This document shows, piece by piece, positions 1-9,407 of a stretch of 64,000 nt of DNA. The notes beneath the pieces were generated by a model. That model had not been told where the DNA came from. It worked only from the letters and a program-made list of their open reading frames with translations, and did not search any database. A program made the position numbers and the translations under genes. The stretch's first letter is position 1. Each line of letters begins with the position of its first letter. The DNA is from Qipengyuania gaetbuli (lineage in GTDB: Bacteria; Pseudomonadota; Alphaproteobacteria; Sphingomonadales; Sphingomonadaceae), in the NCBI RefSeq assembly GCF_009827315.1, contig NZ_WTYF01000004.1, forward strand, positions 1,674,001 to 1,738,000. Reading direction: 5' to 3'.

Positions 1-357
1 CAGCGGTCGAGCGCGGAAGGGATCGTGCGCATGAGCGATATCGTCGCCCGCCTGCTGATGGCCGATGGTCCGGCGCGGATCAGCGCCGAGGGCGGGCAGT
101 ACGATATCGACGAGCAGCGCATCGACGTGGCCGGCACCATGCGCATGGAGGCCGCCGACGGCTATCGCATGCGCGCCACCGGCGTGTCGGTCGACCTTGC
201 TACCAAGCAGGTCACCGGCGCGGGCGGCGTCGAAGGGGCGGTGCCTGCAGGCACGTTCCGCGCCGACCGGCTCGAAGCCGACCTTGCCGAGCGAACAGTA
301 ACCCTCGTGGGCAATGCGCGCCTGCGCATGGAACCCGGAAAGCTGAGAATGCCATGA
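1..357 (+). CDS. lptC: LPS export ABC transporter periplasmic protein LptC (3' part)
   Basis: The frame is open from the first base of the window to the TGA at 355-357, so about 118 C-terminal residues of a larger protein are visible and the start lies outside. The residues are short alternating beta-strand repeats (ISAEGGQYDIDEQRIDVAG, then MRATGVSVDL), typical of the LptC beta-jellyroll, which passes lipopolysaccharide from LptBFG to LptA in the periplasm. The assignment rests mainly on context: the stop overlaps the lptA start (ATGA). There is an internal GTG at 25, but the reading frame continues upstream of it without a stop, so I treat the gene as cut by the window edge. Confidence 0.85.
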   Translation, partial: QRSSAEGIVRMSDIVARLLMADGPARISAEGGQYDIDEQRIDVAGTMRMEAADGYRMRATGVSVDLATKQVTGAGGVEGAVPAGTFRADRLEADLAERTVTLVGNARLRMEPGKLRMP

Positions 358-908
358 TCAAGCACCACCTGCCCGCCATGACCAAGTCGCTGGTCGCCGG
401 TTTCGCGCTGACCTGCGCGGCGCTCGGCGGCATCCAGCTGAACGCCCAGGCGATCGCCAGCCACAATTCGAACGCGCCCGTCTCCTTCGACGCAGGCCGG
501 ATCGAGCTGCAGGACCGGCAGGACCGCGTGGTGCTGTCGGGCAATGTGCGGATCACGCAGGCCGGCCTCACGCTCAATGCGGCGCGCACGGTGATCGACT
601 ATTCGGACCAGGGCACGCTCGAAATCCAGCGCATCCTTGCGACCGGCGGCGTGACCGTGGCGCGCGGCAACGAGCGGGCGAGCGGCGACACGGCGGTCTA
701 CGACTTCAACCGCCGCATCATCACCATGGCCGGCAACGTTCGCCTCAATCGCGGCAGTGACACGCTCAATGGCGGGCGTCTCGTAATCGATCTCGCCAGC
801 GGCGTGTCGAGCGTCGACGGGCGCGCCAGCGGCTCGTCCTCGGTCACCGGCCAGACGGGCGAGTCCGGCGGACGCGTGACCGGCACCTTCTCCGTCCCGC
901 AGGACTGA
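354..908 (+). CDS. lptA: LPS transport periplasmic protein LptA (OstA family)
   Basis: 184 residues. A hydrophobic signal peptide covers about residues 10-33 and ends near LNAQA; ATG at 378 (MTKSLVAG) is an equally good alternative start. The mature part carries the OstA/LptA repeats (VVLSGNVRITQAG, then ITMAGNVRLNRG) that build the beta-jellyroll bridge carrying LPS across the periplasm to LptD/E. The last 30 residues are Ser/Gly rich and low in complexity. The start overlaps the lptC stop (ATGA) and the stop overlaps the next gene (TGATG), so translation of all three is probably coupled. Confidence 0.92.
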   Translation: MIKHHLPAMTKSLVAGFALTCAALGGIQLNAQAIASHNSNAPVSFDAGRIELQDRQDRVVLSGNVRITQAGLTLNAARTVIDYSDQGTLEIQRILATGGVTVARGNERASGDTAVYDFNRRIITMAGNVRLNRGSDTLNGGRLVIDLASGVSSVDGRASGSSSVTGQTGESGGRVTGTFSVPQD

Positions 909-2053
909 TGCAGCCGCGCCTGCTCGCGCTGGCCGGCTGCCGCGCGGGCGAACTGGGCGCGCTTTCGCCGACCGAATGGCGGGCGCTGGATGCGCTCGCC
1001 GAAGCGCACCGGCTGGGGCCGCATCTCCACGGACGGCTGTCGCGCGGCGAGATGCCGGTCGAGGTGCCGCAGGACATCGCCGAGGGCTGGCGAACGGCGC
1101 ACCGGGCGAACGCCATCGCCGTGCTCGCGCAGCGGCGGGCCCTGGCGCAGGCGGCAACGCTGCTTGGAGGTCTCGGCATCGAGGCGGTCGCGCTGAAAGG
1201 ATCGGCGCTTGCGTGGAGCGTCTGGCCGTCCCCTGCAGAACGGGTCATGCGCGACATCGACCTGCTGGTTCCGCAGGACCGCGCGGTGGAAGCCTACAAA
1301 GCCCTGCGCGATGCGGGCTGGCAGGGACCGGCGGCGACGCCGGAACTGCTCGACCGGTTGGCGTGCGAGGAAACGCATCTGCCGCTCCTCGTCTCGCCCG
1401 ACGGCGTGCTGTGCGAACTGCACGCCCGTGCTTGGGCGAGCGCACCGCTCGCAGGCCTCGACATGCCGCGCTGCGACGATGCGGGGCTGCTTGAGCGGTC
1501 AGTCTTCGACGAGGTGCTGGATATGCGGGTGCCCGCAGCGCAGGACATGCTGGCGCATCTCGTGGTGCATTGCGCCTGCTCGCACCTGTTCAATGTCGGC
1601 CCCTTCGCACTGGCCGACATCGACTACCTCACCCGCAAGCGCGTCATCGACTGGCCGCGGTTCTGGAAAGCGGCGCAGCGCGAAGGGTATGAGCGCGCCG
1701 CTGCGCTCGTGCTGGCGCTTACCGACAGCTGGTTCCGGCCGGGGCTCGTGGATGCGAGCGGATGCCCGGTGGCCGTCCCGGCAGAGGAGGTCGAGCGGGC
1801 CGAGGCGTTGCTGGTCCAGCAACCCGCCGCCCGCAGGGACATCAATGCCATTGCCGGGCTGACGCTGGGCGGCGGGGCGGACCGGATGGCGCAGCACCCG
1901 CTCGACGAGGCGGAAGGAAGTGCGGGCGGCCTTGCCCGTGCCGGCCAGCTGGCCCGGCGCGGCCTGTCGGTCGCAGGAAGCCTCCTTGACGGACCGACCC
2001 GGCGCGATGGCCTAGCCACCGCGGCCACGGCGCGCTGGCTGCGGGGAGACTAG
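908..2053 (+). CDS. nucleotidyltransferase family protein (PF14907-like)
   Basis: 381 residues. The family signature is visible: an ALKGSAL motif at about residues 95-101 followed by RDIDLLVP at about 115-122, the Asp pair of a minimal nucleotidyltransferase fold. Members of this uncharacterised family often sit in cell-surface, exosortase or peptide-maturation loci; the substrate is unknown. The ATG overlaps the lptA stop by one base, which suggests co-expression with LPS transport genes, although a direct role in LPS is only an inference. It ends convergently with holA, the two stop codons overlapping at 2050-2053. Confidence 0.8.
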   Translation: MQPRLLALAGCRAGELGALSPTEWRALDALAEAHRLGPHLHGRLSRGEMPVEVPQDIAEGWRTAHRANAIAVLAQRRALAQAATLLGGLGIEAVALKGSALAWSVWPSPAERVMRDIDLLVPQDRAVEAYKALRDAGWQGPAATPELLDRLACEETHLPLLVSPDGVLCELHARAWASAPLAGLDMPRCDDAGLLERSVFDEVLDMRVPAAQDMLAHLVVHCACSHLFNVGPFALADIDYLTRKRVIDWPRFWKAAQREGYERAAALVLALTDSWFRPGLVDASGCPVAVPAEEVERAEALLVQQPAARRDINAIAGLTLGGGADRMAQHPLDEAEGSAGGLARAGQLARRGLSVAGSLLDGPTRRDGLATAATARWLRGD

Positions 2054-3087
2054 CGGCGGGTCGCGATCTGCGCGATGCTGGTGAGGCCCTGCGCGAGCAG
2101 CAGTTCCGAGGCTTGGCTGTTCGTCAGCAGGTCGCGGTGCAGGCGCGTCAGGCCGTGCGTCAGCCGGTCGAGTTTCGGACCGCGCCAGCGCTGGAGCTGT
2201 TCGGCAATGTCGCGCTCTTCCTTCCAGAAGATGCCGAGGCGGGCCTTCTGGCCCTTGTCGAGGTCTTGGTAGCGCCGGTTGCCCAGCGCCGCCGAAATCC
2301 GCGCCAGCTGGGCCGCGCGTCGCTCGAAGGCCAGCAGGGTGCCGACCGGGTTGAGGCCGATCTGCTTCATCCGCGCGATTTCGGGGCCGACGCGGTTGGC
2401 CTGACCGCCCAGCACCGCGTTGACGAGGCTGGCGAAGCCGTCCTCCTCACTCGCCGCGCCGATCGCGTCGAGGTGTTCCATCGTTGCCGGCTTGGGCGAC
2501 TGCGGCGAGGCATCGAGATAGGTCGCGAGCTTGGTCACCTCGCTCTGCGCCAGCCGGACGTCGAGATTGGCCGCGCGGGCAATCCGCTCGGCCACCGCAC
2601 CGTCGAGCCGGATGCCGGACGCATCGCCCATCCCGCGAACGGCCTGGGTTACCGAACGCAAGTCCGGCGGGTAGAACATGGCGACGACCGCGTCCTTGCG
2701 CTTTTCGAGCAGCTTGGCCGTGCGCGACTTGTCGGTGGCGGAGGTCGCCACGACGATCACGGGACAAGCTTCGCCCGCGCCGGCTTCGCCGGTCTGGATC
2801 AGCGTCTGGAGCGCGTCATGCGCCTCGTCACCTGCCACGCGGCACCAGATGTGGCGCTTGTCGCCGAACAGCGAGGTGGAACGCGCCTCGTCGCCCAGCC
2901 GGGCGGGATCAGCCTTGAGGTCGGCGCCGGAGATTTCAACCCGTTCGCCCGGCTCGGGCAGCATGGTCACGAGATCGCTGGCTGCAGCGCTCGCCCCGGC
3001 CTCGTCCTGCCCGCAGAAGAAGAAGATAGCGCAATCCTGCGCCATACCGCGTGCCTTTGCGGCGAATTCGTTGCCCTTGACCTTCAC
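2050..3087 (-). CDS. holA: DNA polymerase III subunit delta
   Basis: 345 residues, the usual HolA length. Recognisable parts are the N-terminal IFFFCGQDEAGASAAA segment (the degenerate AAA+ nucleotide-binding region), the LFGDKRHIWCRV clamp-interaction region and the C-terminal helical domain. Delta opens the beta sliding clamp within the clamp-loader complex. Its start overlaps the lptE stop by four bases. The leuS-lptE-holA order is a conserved proteobacterial arrangement and supports both neighbouring calls. Confidence 0.93.
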   Translation of the reverse strand: MKVKGNEFAAKARGMAQDCAIFFFCGQDEAGASAAASDLVTMLPEPGERVEISGADLKADPARLGDEARSTSLFGDKRHIWCRVAGDEAHDALQTLIQTGEAGAGEACPVIVVATSATDKSRTAKLLEKRKDAVVAMFYPPDLRSVTQAVRGMGDASGIRLDGAVAERIARAANLDVRLAQSEVTKLATYLDASPQSPKPATMEHLDAIGAASEEDGFASLVNAVLGGQANRVGPEIARMKQIGLNPVGTLLAFERRAAQLARISAALGNRRYQDLDKGQKARLGIFWKEERDIAEQLQRWRGPKLDRLTHGLTRLHRDLLTNSQASELLLAQGLTSIAQIATRR

Positions 3088-3569
3088 TGCTGGCGCAGCG
3101 TCAGCGCCACGCGGGTGACGATCCTGTCGGCAATTTCGCGGGCGAGGTTTTCGAGCGCGGTCTGTTCGGCGGCAATGGTCGCATATTCGCTCGACACCAC
3201 GTCGATACCCGCATCGGCGCCTTCGGTCGCATCGAGGAGGATTTCGCCCGTGCTGGCATCGACCAGCTGGTAGCGGGCGCGCAGCGTGCGGCGTTCGCGG
3301 CTGACGGTATCGTCGGCAAGGATGCCAAGCGCTTCGAGATTGTCGTCGAGCCTGACGTCGAGCCGGTAACGCGGCGTGCTGTCTCCTGCCGCGCCGAAAC
3401 GGTCGTTCAGTTCGCCCCGAACCAGCCAGCCTGCCCGGCCCGCGATCGGCGGAACGTCGACGGCGGCAAGACCGCGCGCGACCTCGCCGCTGCCGCCGCC
3501 CGCATACATGGGCGCCAGGCCGCAGGCGGACAGCGCGAGGCAGGCGAAAGTGGCGGCGAGAATGCGCAT
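3084..3569 (-). CDS. lptE: LPS assembly lipoprotein LptE
   Basis: 161 residues with a lipoprotein signal peptide: a hydrophobic stretch at residues 3-14 ending in the lipobox LSAC, so Cys16 should be lipidated. After the lipobox comes the LAPMYAGG start common in LptE/RlpB proteins of this group. LptE plugs the LptD barrel in the outer membrane and helps insert LPS. It overlaps leuS by one base upstream and holA by four bases downstream. With lptC and lptA 2 kb away on the other strand, three LPS-export genes fall in one 3.6-kb stretch. Confidence 0.9.
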   Translation of the reverse strand: MRILAATFACLALSACGLAPMYAGGGSGEVARGLAAVDVPPIAGRAGWLVRGELNDRFGAAGDSTPRYRLDVRLDDNLEALGILADDTVSRERRTLRARYQLVDASTGEILLDATEGADAGIDVVSSEYATIAAEQTALENLAREIADRIVTRVALTLRQQ

Positions 3570-6106
3570 CAGGTGACGATATTCACCAATCTGTCGGGCA
3601 CGACAATGACCTTGCGTACTTCTGCCCCGTCGATCGAACGCTGTACCTTTTCGGACGCCAGCGCCATGGCCTCGAGGTCTTCCTTAGACGCCCCCTTGGG
3701 AGCGGTCAGCGTGTCGCGCAGCTTGCCCATGTGCTGGACGGCGATGGTAACTTCGTCCTCCACCAGCAGGGCGGGATCGACGGCCGGCCATGCGGCATCT
3801 GCGACCATTCCGCCTTCGCCCAGCGCAGCCCAGGCCTCTTCGGCGAGGTGCGGCATCATCGGGGCGACAAGCTGGACCAGCGTGCGGATCGCCTGGCTGC
3901 GGCTGGCAGAGCCTTTCGCTTTCTCGACCGCACCGGTTAGCTCGTAGATGCGCGCGACGGCCTTGTTGAAGCCAAGCGCCTCGATGTCCTGCGCCACGGC
4001 GGCGATGGTCTGGTGCGTCTTGCGATCGAGCGCCTTGTCCTCGCCCCCGGCTTGCGGCTCATAGGCCGAGAACAGGCGCCACAGGCGGTGGACGAAGCGC
4101 GAGCAGCCCTCGATCCCCGCTTCCGACCACGGCAGGTCGCGTTCGGGCGGGCTATCGGACAGCATGAACCAGCGGACCGCATCGGCGCCGTAGGTGTCGA
4201 TGATGGTGTCGGGGTCGACGACGTTCTTCTTCGACTTCGACATCTTGATGACGCGGCCGACGTCAACTTCAAGGCCGCTAGAGATTTCAAACACCTTGCC
4301 GTCGCGGCGCTCGACCTCGTCAGGTGAGACAAAGTAGCTACGCGGTGCACTGGTATTGCCCTTATCGTCTGGAATGAAAACTCGATAAGTCTCGTGCGTG
4401 ACCATGCCCTGTGTGAACAGCGAGGCGAAGGGCTCCTTTACCTCGATCTGGCCCATGTGGGCGAGCGCGCGGGTCCAGAAACGGGCGTACAACAGATGCA
4501 AGATCGCATGTTCGATCCCGCCGATGTACTGTTCGACCGGCATCCACTTGGCGACTTCTTCGGGATCGAAGGGCCGGTCAGCCGGCTGGCTGGCGAAGCG
4601 CAGGAAATACCACGAGCTGTCGACGAAGGTGTCGAGCGTGTCGGTCTCGCGCTCAGCCTTGCCGCCGCACTTGGGGCAATCGACATGCTTCCAGGTCGGG
4701 TGGCGCAGCAGCGGGTTTCCGGGCGTCTGGAAATCGACATCTTCCGGCAAGGTGATCGGCAGGCTGTCCTTGGGCGCGGGGACCACGCCGCAGGTGCCGC
4801 AATGGATGAAGGGGATCGGCGTCCCCCAGTAACGCTGGCGGCTGACGCCCCAGTCGCGCAGGCGCCAGACGGTCTTGCCCGTGCCGCGACCCTCGGCCTC
4901 GATGCGGGCAATGATCTCGCGCTTCGCATCCTCGACATTCATGCCGTCGAGGAAGCCGGAGTTCACCAGCACGCCCTCGCCCGCTTCGGCCTCGCCCTCG
5001 AAGGGCTTGCCGGCATCCTCGGCGCTCGCCGCGACGACGCGCGGGATCGGCAGGCCGTACTTGGTCGCGAATTCGAAATCGCGCTGGTCATGGCCCGGCA
5101 CGGCCATGATCGCACCGGTGCCGTAATCCATCAGCACGAAGTTCGCGATGTAGACCGGCAGGTCCGCGCCGGTGAACGGGTGCCTGGCCGTAATGCCGGT
5201 GTCGAAGCCCAGCTTTTCGGCGGTTTCGAGTTCGGCGGCAGTGGTCCCGCCCTTCTTGCATTCCGCGATGAAGGCGCGCGCCTCGGCGCTGTCGATACCC
5301 TGCGCGACCGGATGGTCGGCCGCAACGGCGACGAAGCTCGCCCCGAAGATCGTGTCGGGGCGCGTGGTATAGACCGGCAGCTTCTCGCCGTTCGACAGGT
5401 CGAAGCTGAATTCCAGCCCCTTGGACTTGCCGATCCAGTTTTCCTGCATCAGCCGGACCTTGTCGGGCCAGTTCTCGAGGCTGCCGAGGCCTTCGAGCAG
5501 TTCCTCGGCGAAGTCGGTGATCTTGAGGAACCACTGGTTCAGCTTGCGCTTCTCGACCTCCGCGCCCGAACGCCAGCCCTTGCCGTCGATCACCTGCTCG
5601 TTGGCGAGCACGGTCATGTCGACCGGGTCCCAGTTGACCTCGCTTTCCTTGCGATAGACGAGGCCCGCTTCGTACAGGTCGATGAAGAGCGCCTGTTCGT
5701 GGCCGTAATAGTCAGGCTCGCAGGTCGCCAGCTCGCGGCTCCAGTCGAGCGCGAAGCCGAGGCGCTTCAACTGCGCCTTCATGTGTTCGATATTCGCGCG
5801 GGTCCAGCCGCCCGGGTGGACGCCCTTTTCCATCGCGGCGTTTTCCGCCGGCATGCCGAAGGCGTCCCACCCCATCGGGTGCAGGACCTCGTGCCCGGTC
5901 GCTTTCTTGTAGCGCGCCAGCACGTCACCCATGGTGTAGTTGCGCACGTGGCCGATGTGGATGCGCCCCGATGGATAGGGGAACATCTCCAGGACATAGC
6001 TCTTCGGCTTGTCGGAGTTGCTGTCGGCGCGGAAGGTCTGCGCGTCCTCCCACGCTGATTGCCAGCGCGGGTCTGCGGACGTCGGATCGAAACGGGTATC
6101 GCTCAT
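3569..6106 (-). CDS. leuS: leucyl-tRNA synthetase
   Basis: 845 residues, class Ia synthetase charging tRNA-Leu. The HIGH motif is at residues 50-53 ([11 protein letters not shown]), the CP1 editing domain shows [12 protein letters not shown] and [12 protein letters not shown], and the KMSKS loop is at 621-625. I start at the ATG at 6106 ([16 protein letters not shown]), where homology begins; the frame stays open for 64 codons upstream, but that part would run into the DUF3576 gene and looks non-coding. First gene of leuS-lptE-holA. No leader peptide rich in Leu codons is visible in the 46-bp gap upstream. Confidence 0.97.
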   Translation of the reverse strand: MSDTRFDPTSADPRWQSAWEDAQTFRADSNSDKPKSYVLEMFPYPSGRIHIGHVRNYTMGDVLARYKKATGHEVLHPMGWDAFGMPAENAAMEKGVHPGGWTRANIEHMKAQLKRLGFALDWSRELATCEPDYYGHEQALFIDLYEAGLVYRKESEVNWDPVDMTVLANEQVIDGKGWRSGAEVEKRKLNQWFLKITDFAEELLEGLGSLENWPDKVRLMQENWIGKSKGLEFSFDLSNGEKLPVYTTRPDTIFGASFVAVAADHPVAQGIDSAEARAFIAECKKGGTTAAELETAEKLGFDTGITARHPFTGADLPVYIANFVLMDYGTGAIMAVPGHDQRDFEFATKYGLPIPRVVAASAEDAGKPFEGEAEAGEGVLVNSGFLDGMNVEDAKREIIARIEAEGRGTGKTVWRLRDWGVSRQRYWGTPIPFIHCGTCGVVPAPKDSLPITLPEDVDFQTPGNPLLRHPTWKHVDCPKCGGKAERETDTLDTFVDSSWYFLRFASQPADRPFDPEEVAKWMPVEQYIGGIEHAILHLLYARFWTRALAHMGQIEVKEPFASLFTQGMVTHETYRVFIPDDKGNTSAPRSYFVSPDEVERRDGKVFEISSGLEVDVGRVIKMSKSKKNVVDPDTIIDTYGADAVRWFMLSDSPPERDLPWSEAGIEGCSRFVHRLWRLFSAYEPQAGGEDKALDRKTHQTIAAVAQDIEALGFNKAVARIYELTGAVEKAKGSASRSQAIRTLVQLVAPMMPHLAEEAWAALGEGGMVADAAWPAVDPALLVEDEVTIAVQHMGKLRDTLTAPKGASKEDLEAMALASEKVQRSIDGAEVRKVIVVPDRLVNIVT

Positions 6107-6152
6107 GCCCGAAGCCCTTAGGCAATTCGGGCGTAAATGGAACCCGTCAGAA

Positions 6153-6602
6153 TCAGTTGGCGATCGCCTGGCGGCGCAGTTCGCGGGCCTTGGTGAGGAT
6201 GATGTCCTCCAGGCGCTGGACCGTGGCGGCCTGCACCGGTGCATCGACCCAGTTGCCGGCCTGGTTGACCTGGCGGCTGGCAGCGACGCGCAGGGCATCG
6301 GCGCGCAGGTCGCGGTCGAGGATGGTGACGGTCATCTTGACGCGTTCGCCCGGATTGCTCGGGTTGGCGTACCAGTCGGTGACGATCACGCCGCCGGCGC
6401 TGTCGGCCTGGAGCAGCGGGGCGAAGCTGACGGTCTCGAGCGAGGCGCGCCAGAGATAAGAGTTCACGCCGATGGTCGAAACCTGCGAGGCAGCAAGGTC
6501 CGCGCGCGGGCGTTCACCGCCGCCGCAAGCGGCCAGCGCCAGGGTGGCGACCGCAAGGCCGGCGATGGCGGCGGGGCGACGGAAGCTGCGCGTGATGGTC
6601 AT
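6153..6602 (-). CDS. DUF3576 lipoprotein
   Basis: 149 residues. The start at 6602 is preceded by AAGGA at a good distance, and the protein begins with a signal peptide ending in the lipobox LAAC. The rest matches the DUF3576 pattern: [16 protein letters not shown], a central [10 protein letters not shown] segment, [13 protein letters not shown], and a C-terminal [13 protein letters not shown] helix. The function of this alphaproteobacterial family is unknown; the signal predicts a periplasmic lipoprotein. It lies just upstream of leuS on the same strand, a position I recall as typical of the family. Confidence 0.88.
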   Translation of the reverse strand: MTITRSFRRPAAIAGLAVATLALAACGGGERPRADLAASQVSTIGVNSYLWRASLETVSFAPLLQADSAGGVIVTDWYANPSNPGERVKMTVTILDRDLRADALRVAASRQVNQAGNWVDAPVQAATVQRLEDIILTKARELRRQAIAN

Positions 6603-6914
6603 GAACGATCCTTGAGAGAAACTGTGTTGGTCGGCTCTATAAAGCCTGAGCGCTTGCGGGCAAGCACCGGCTTGGCCGCATAGGCACCGCCAGGCCGTGA
6701 ATATGTGCTGAATTGTGCGGCTATTTGTGGAGAGGGGGCAACACCTTTCCCCCATTGCCGCCCCATGCTGTGGAAAAGCTTGGCAAGGCTCGCCTGCGGG
6801 TCCTAATCTCTTTGGTTCACAGGCGAGTCGCACGCACGATCCGCCGTTCGGGAACGGTTAAGTCGCAGCCTGCTTCAATAGCAGGCTGACCTTGACGAAG
6901 AGGATAGAGTTCCA
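6603..6914. other. 312-bp divergent intergenic region
   Basis: Separates the minus-strand DUF3576 gene from the plus-strand gene at 6915, so it should hold two divergent promoters. No convincing -35/-10 pair stands out. The half nearer 6915 carries a 14-bp palindrome and a perfect 8-bp inverted repeat, listed separately. No gene is visible here. Confidence 0.6.
6844..6888 (+). promoter_or_regulatory. palindrome plus hairpin upstream of the 6915 gene
   Basis: Two symmetric elements lie close together. CCGTTC-GG-GAACGG (6844-6857) is a perfect palindrome, a shape that suits a dimeric repressor. CAGCCTGC-ttcaata-GCAGGCTG (6866-6888) is a perfect 8-bp stem ending 26 bp before the ATG, so it would fold in the 5' leader if transcription starts upstream. 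No T-run follows, so it is not a classical terminator. The function is inferred from position only. Confidence 0.4.
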
Positions 6915-7670
6915 ATGGCCGACAGGCATGACAGCAAAGGCAAGAACCGGCTCGCTCCGGTCGTGCTGACGGCTGCCGTCCTTGCGCTGGCCATTCCGGG
7001 CGCCGGCCTCGCGGTCGTCTCCGGCTCGCCCGAAGCCGCTCCCGAATCGATGGAATTCGTGCCCTTCACGCCGGCCGGCGTCGATCCGGAACTGGCCGCG
7101 CGCGTCGCGGCGGTGATCGGGGAAGACGCGCTGCGTTTCACCCCGGCCAGCAAGCCGCGCAACCTTCGCGAACGCACCGTCAATTTCGCCGTCCGCGTGG
7201 ACAAGAACCTCGCCTCGTCGATTTCGGGCCGTTCGCCGCGCGATACGATCGCCAGCGTGGTCGCTGCCGATGGTGCCTCGCCGCTTGCGGCTACGCGCTA
7301 CAATCTCGGCGTCGCGCGCGGTTACCAGAGCTTCACGCAGCCGACCCGCTCGGCCGCGACGGTCCCGACCGGCATTCGCGATATCGCCATGCCCGACCTG
7401 TCGACCTATCGCGCCGACGCAAAGGACGCGCCCAGCCGCTTCCAGTCGCGCATCGCGCTTGAACAGCAGGGCCGCGCAGGCGCTTCGCCGCGCACTCTGG
7501 AGGGCGCTGGTTCGCAGCAGCTCGACCTCGGCGGCTCGTACAGCCTCAGCCGCAATCTCGACGTGACGGCAGGCGTCCGCCTGTCGCAGGATCGCGACCG
7601 TCTCGCCCCGCTGACCAATGGCGTGGAAGACGACCAGGCCGTCTACGTGGGCACGCAGATCCGCTTCTGA
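6915..7670 (+). CDS. hypothetical exported protein with outer-membrane-like C-terminus
   Basis: 251 residues; not recognised as a named family. A membrane segment or uncleaved signal covers about residues 14-35 (VVLTAAVLALAIPGAG). The middle (residues 50-170) is soluble-looking and rich in Ala, Arg and Ser. The last 45 residues alternate polar and hydrophobic residues (GGSYSLSRNLDVTAGVRLS, then AVYVGTQIRF) and end in Phe, like the final strands of an outer-membrane beta barrel, but there are far too few strands for a complete barrel. It is transcribed alone, divergently from DUF3576. Confidence 0.7.
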   Translation: MADRHDSKGKNRLAPVVLTAAVLALAIPGAGLAVVSGSPEAAPESMEFVPFTPAGVDPELAARVAAVIGEDALRFTPASKPRNLRERTVNFAVRVDKNLASSISGRSPRDTIASVVAADGASPLAATRYNLGVARGYQSFTQPTRSAATVPTGIRDIAMPDLSTYRADAKDAPSRFQSRIALEQQGRAGASPRTLEGAGSQQLDLGGSYSLSRNLDVTAGVRLSQDRDRLAPLTNGVEDDQAVYVGTQIRF

Positions 7671-7804
7671 CCCGCGCCTTCGCAGGCACTTTCCCGAACG
7701 AATACGATTGAACGGCTCCGACCAAAGGCGGATTGCCTTTACCTCGTCATATCCGCACGCCTATGCCTTCAGCGAACGCTACGGAAAGCTTGGGAGAATC
7801 GACA

Positions 7805-8530
7805 ATGGGACGAGTTGCCATCGTAACCGGGGGCACGCGCGGCATCGGGCGCGCAATCTGCGAACGCCTGCGTGACGAACGCGGCTGCACGGTCGTCGCC
7901 AACTATGCCGGCAATGATGATGCCGCACGTCGCTTCACCGAAGAAACGGGCATCCCGACCGTCAAGTTCGACGTGGGCGATTACGAAGCCGTGCAGGAAG
8001 CCTGCAAGAAGGTCGAGGAAGAACACGGCCCGATCGATATCGTGGTCAACAACGCCGGCATCACGCGCGACGGCACTCTCCTCAAGATGAGCTACGAGGA
8101 CTGGGACGCGGTCATGCGCACCAACCTCGGCGGCTGCTTCAACATGGCCAAGGCGACTTTCGCCGGGATGAAAGAGCGCGGCTGGGGCCGGATCATCAAC
8201 ATCGGTTCGATCAACGGGCAGGCCGGCCAGTACGGTCAGGTCAACTATGCCGCCGCCAAGAGCGGCATCCACGGCTTCACCAAAGCGCTGGCGCAGGAAG
8301 GCGCGCGCTTCGGCATCACCGTGAATGCGATCGCTCCCGGCTACATCGATACCGACATGGTCGCCGCAGTGCCCGAACCGGTGCTGGAAAAGATCGTCGC
8401 CAAGATCCCGGTCGGCCGCCTCGGCAAGGCCAGCGAGATCGCCCGCGGGGTCAGCTTCCTGGCATCGGAACATGCCGAATTCGTCACCGGCTCGACCATG
8501 AGCATCAACGGCGGCCAGCACATGTACTGA
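7805..8530 (+). CDS. phaB: acetoacetyl-CoA reductase
   Basis: 241 residues, short-chain dehydrogenase. The NADP(H) motif TGGTRGIG is at residues 8-15, the NNAG motif at about 86-89, and the catalytic Ser/Tyr/Lys set shows in INIGSINGQ followed by YAAAKSG. The QAGQYGQVNYAAAKSG stretch is characteristic of PhaB, which reduces acetoacetyl-CoA to (R)-3-hydroxybutyryl-CoA for polyhydroxybutyrate. GGGAGA precedes the ATG at 7805; the frame extends upstream to 7733 without homology. No phaA or phaC is next to it. Confidence 0.92.
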   Translation: MGRVAIVTGGTRGIGRAICERLRDERGCTVVANYAGNDDAARRFTEETGIPTVKFDVGDYEAVQEACKKVEEEHGPIDIVVNNAGITRDGTLLKMSYEDWDAVMRTNLGGCFNMAKATFAGMKERGWGRIINIGSINGQAGQYGQVNYAAAKSGIHGFTKALAQEGARFGITVNAIAPGYIDTDMVAAVPEPVLEKIVAKIPVGRLGKASEIARGVSFLASEHAEFVTGSTMSINGGQHMY

Positions 8531-8549
8531 TCCGCGGGCGAGTGCACTG

Positions 8550-9323
8550 CTACTCGATCTCGTAGTCCTTCACGACGAAACCCGTTCCGTCGCGCACAAG
8601 GGTGATCTTTTCGTAGGTCCCTTGCAGGCGTTCGAAATCGGTGAGGAAGCGGACGATCCATTGGTCGCGGCCGTTGCTTTCCATGATGTCGATCCGGTGC
8701 GTATCGCGGCTTAGCGCCTTGCCGAATTGCTGCCGCCTTTCGGCAAGCGCGTTCCATGCGGCGAAATTCGGGTCGGTCCGATCGGAAGACTTGGCCGTCA
8801 GGTCGAATTCGTCCTTGTCCGCCACCCCCAGCATGACGAGGGCAGCGCGCTCGGCCGATTCCAGCCTCTCGCGCATCGCCGGGCCCACGGGCTTCCCGGG
8901 GCTTTCTTCGGCTACAGCGGCTGGAAGAGCAATGGGCGGGGCATCTGGCGTCGGGGCCTGAAGGGCGAGCATGGCGGCTAGGATGATGGACATTAGGGCA
9001 ACTCCGATCAGTATGGTTCGAGTTTGCCTCGGACGGTCATCGCCCGAAACTGCCCCAGCATCGGCGGATGCCTCTATCGACGCATCCCCCAAATGCTTGT
9101 GTCCCAGCATTTCGGCCATGCCGCCCTCGTCTTCCAGCAGCAGCCGCGCAGCCTCCTTGCTGCTGGTGACTTCCAGCTTGCGCCGTGCGCCGCGCAGGCG
9201 CTCGTTGATCGTGTGGACGGAAAGGTCGAGTTCGCGCGCGCTGGACTTGGCGTCGTGGCCGCGCAGGATGAGGCGCAGGGCCTCCTTTTCCTTGTCGGTC
9301 AGGGCGTCGAGCGTGCGCGTCAT
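8550..9323 (-). CDS. LuxR-type HTH protein with membrane anchor and DUF4019 domain
   Basis: 257 residues. Residues 4-60 form a LuxR/FixJ-type helix-turn-helix (LTDKEKEALRLILRGHDAKS, then LSVHTINERLRGARRKL) placed at the N-terminus rather than the usual C-terminus. One transmembrane helix follows at about 103-122 (TILIGVALMSIILAAMLAL). The C-terminal 130 residues resemble DUF4019, a domain with alpha-beta-beta repeats and a conserved Trp, which would sit in the periplasm. This is the layout of a ToxR-like one-component regulator. I use ATG 9323; a GTG directly before it gives one extra residue. Confidence 0.8.
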   Translation of the reverse strand: MTRTLDALTDKEKEALRLILRGHDAKSSARELDLSVHTINERLRGARRKLEVTSSKEAARLLLEDEGGMAEMLGHKHLGDASIEASADAGAVSGDDRPRQTRTILIGVALMSIILAAMLALQAPTPDAPPIALPAAVAEESPGKPVGPAMRERLESAERAALVMLGVADKDEFDLTAKSSDRTDPNFAAWNALAERRQQFGKALSRDTHRIDIMESNGRDQWIVRFLTDFERLQGTYEKITLVRDGTGFVVKDYEIE

Positions 9324-9407
9324 CACGCACTTACTAGGCGAGGCACCGCTGCAAGCTACCCCAAAAAATTCGTGCGGCCGCGGGCACAGTCGTTATATCA
9401 GTAACTT

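Noticed and set aside
4394..6058. Long open frame on the plus strand opposite leuS
   Set aside because: In high-GC DNA the opposite strand of a real gene often stays open. The translation is low in recognisable motifs, rich in Arg, Asp and Gly, and lies entirely against a clear leuS.
6107..6298. 64-codon upstream extension of leuS
   Set aside because: It runs antisense-free into the DUF3576 gene in another frame, has no homology to LeuRS N-termini, and ATG 6106 is where conservation begins.
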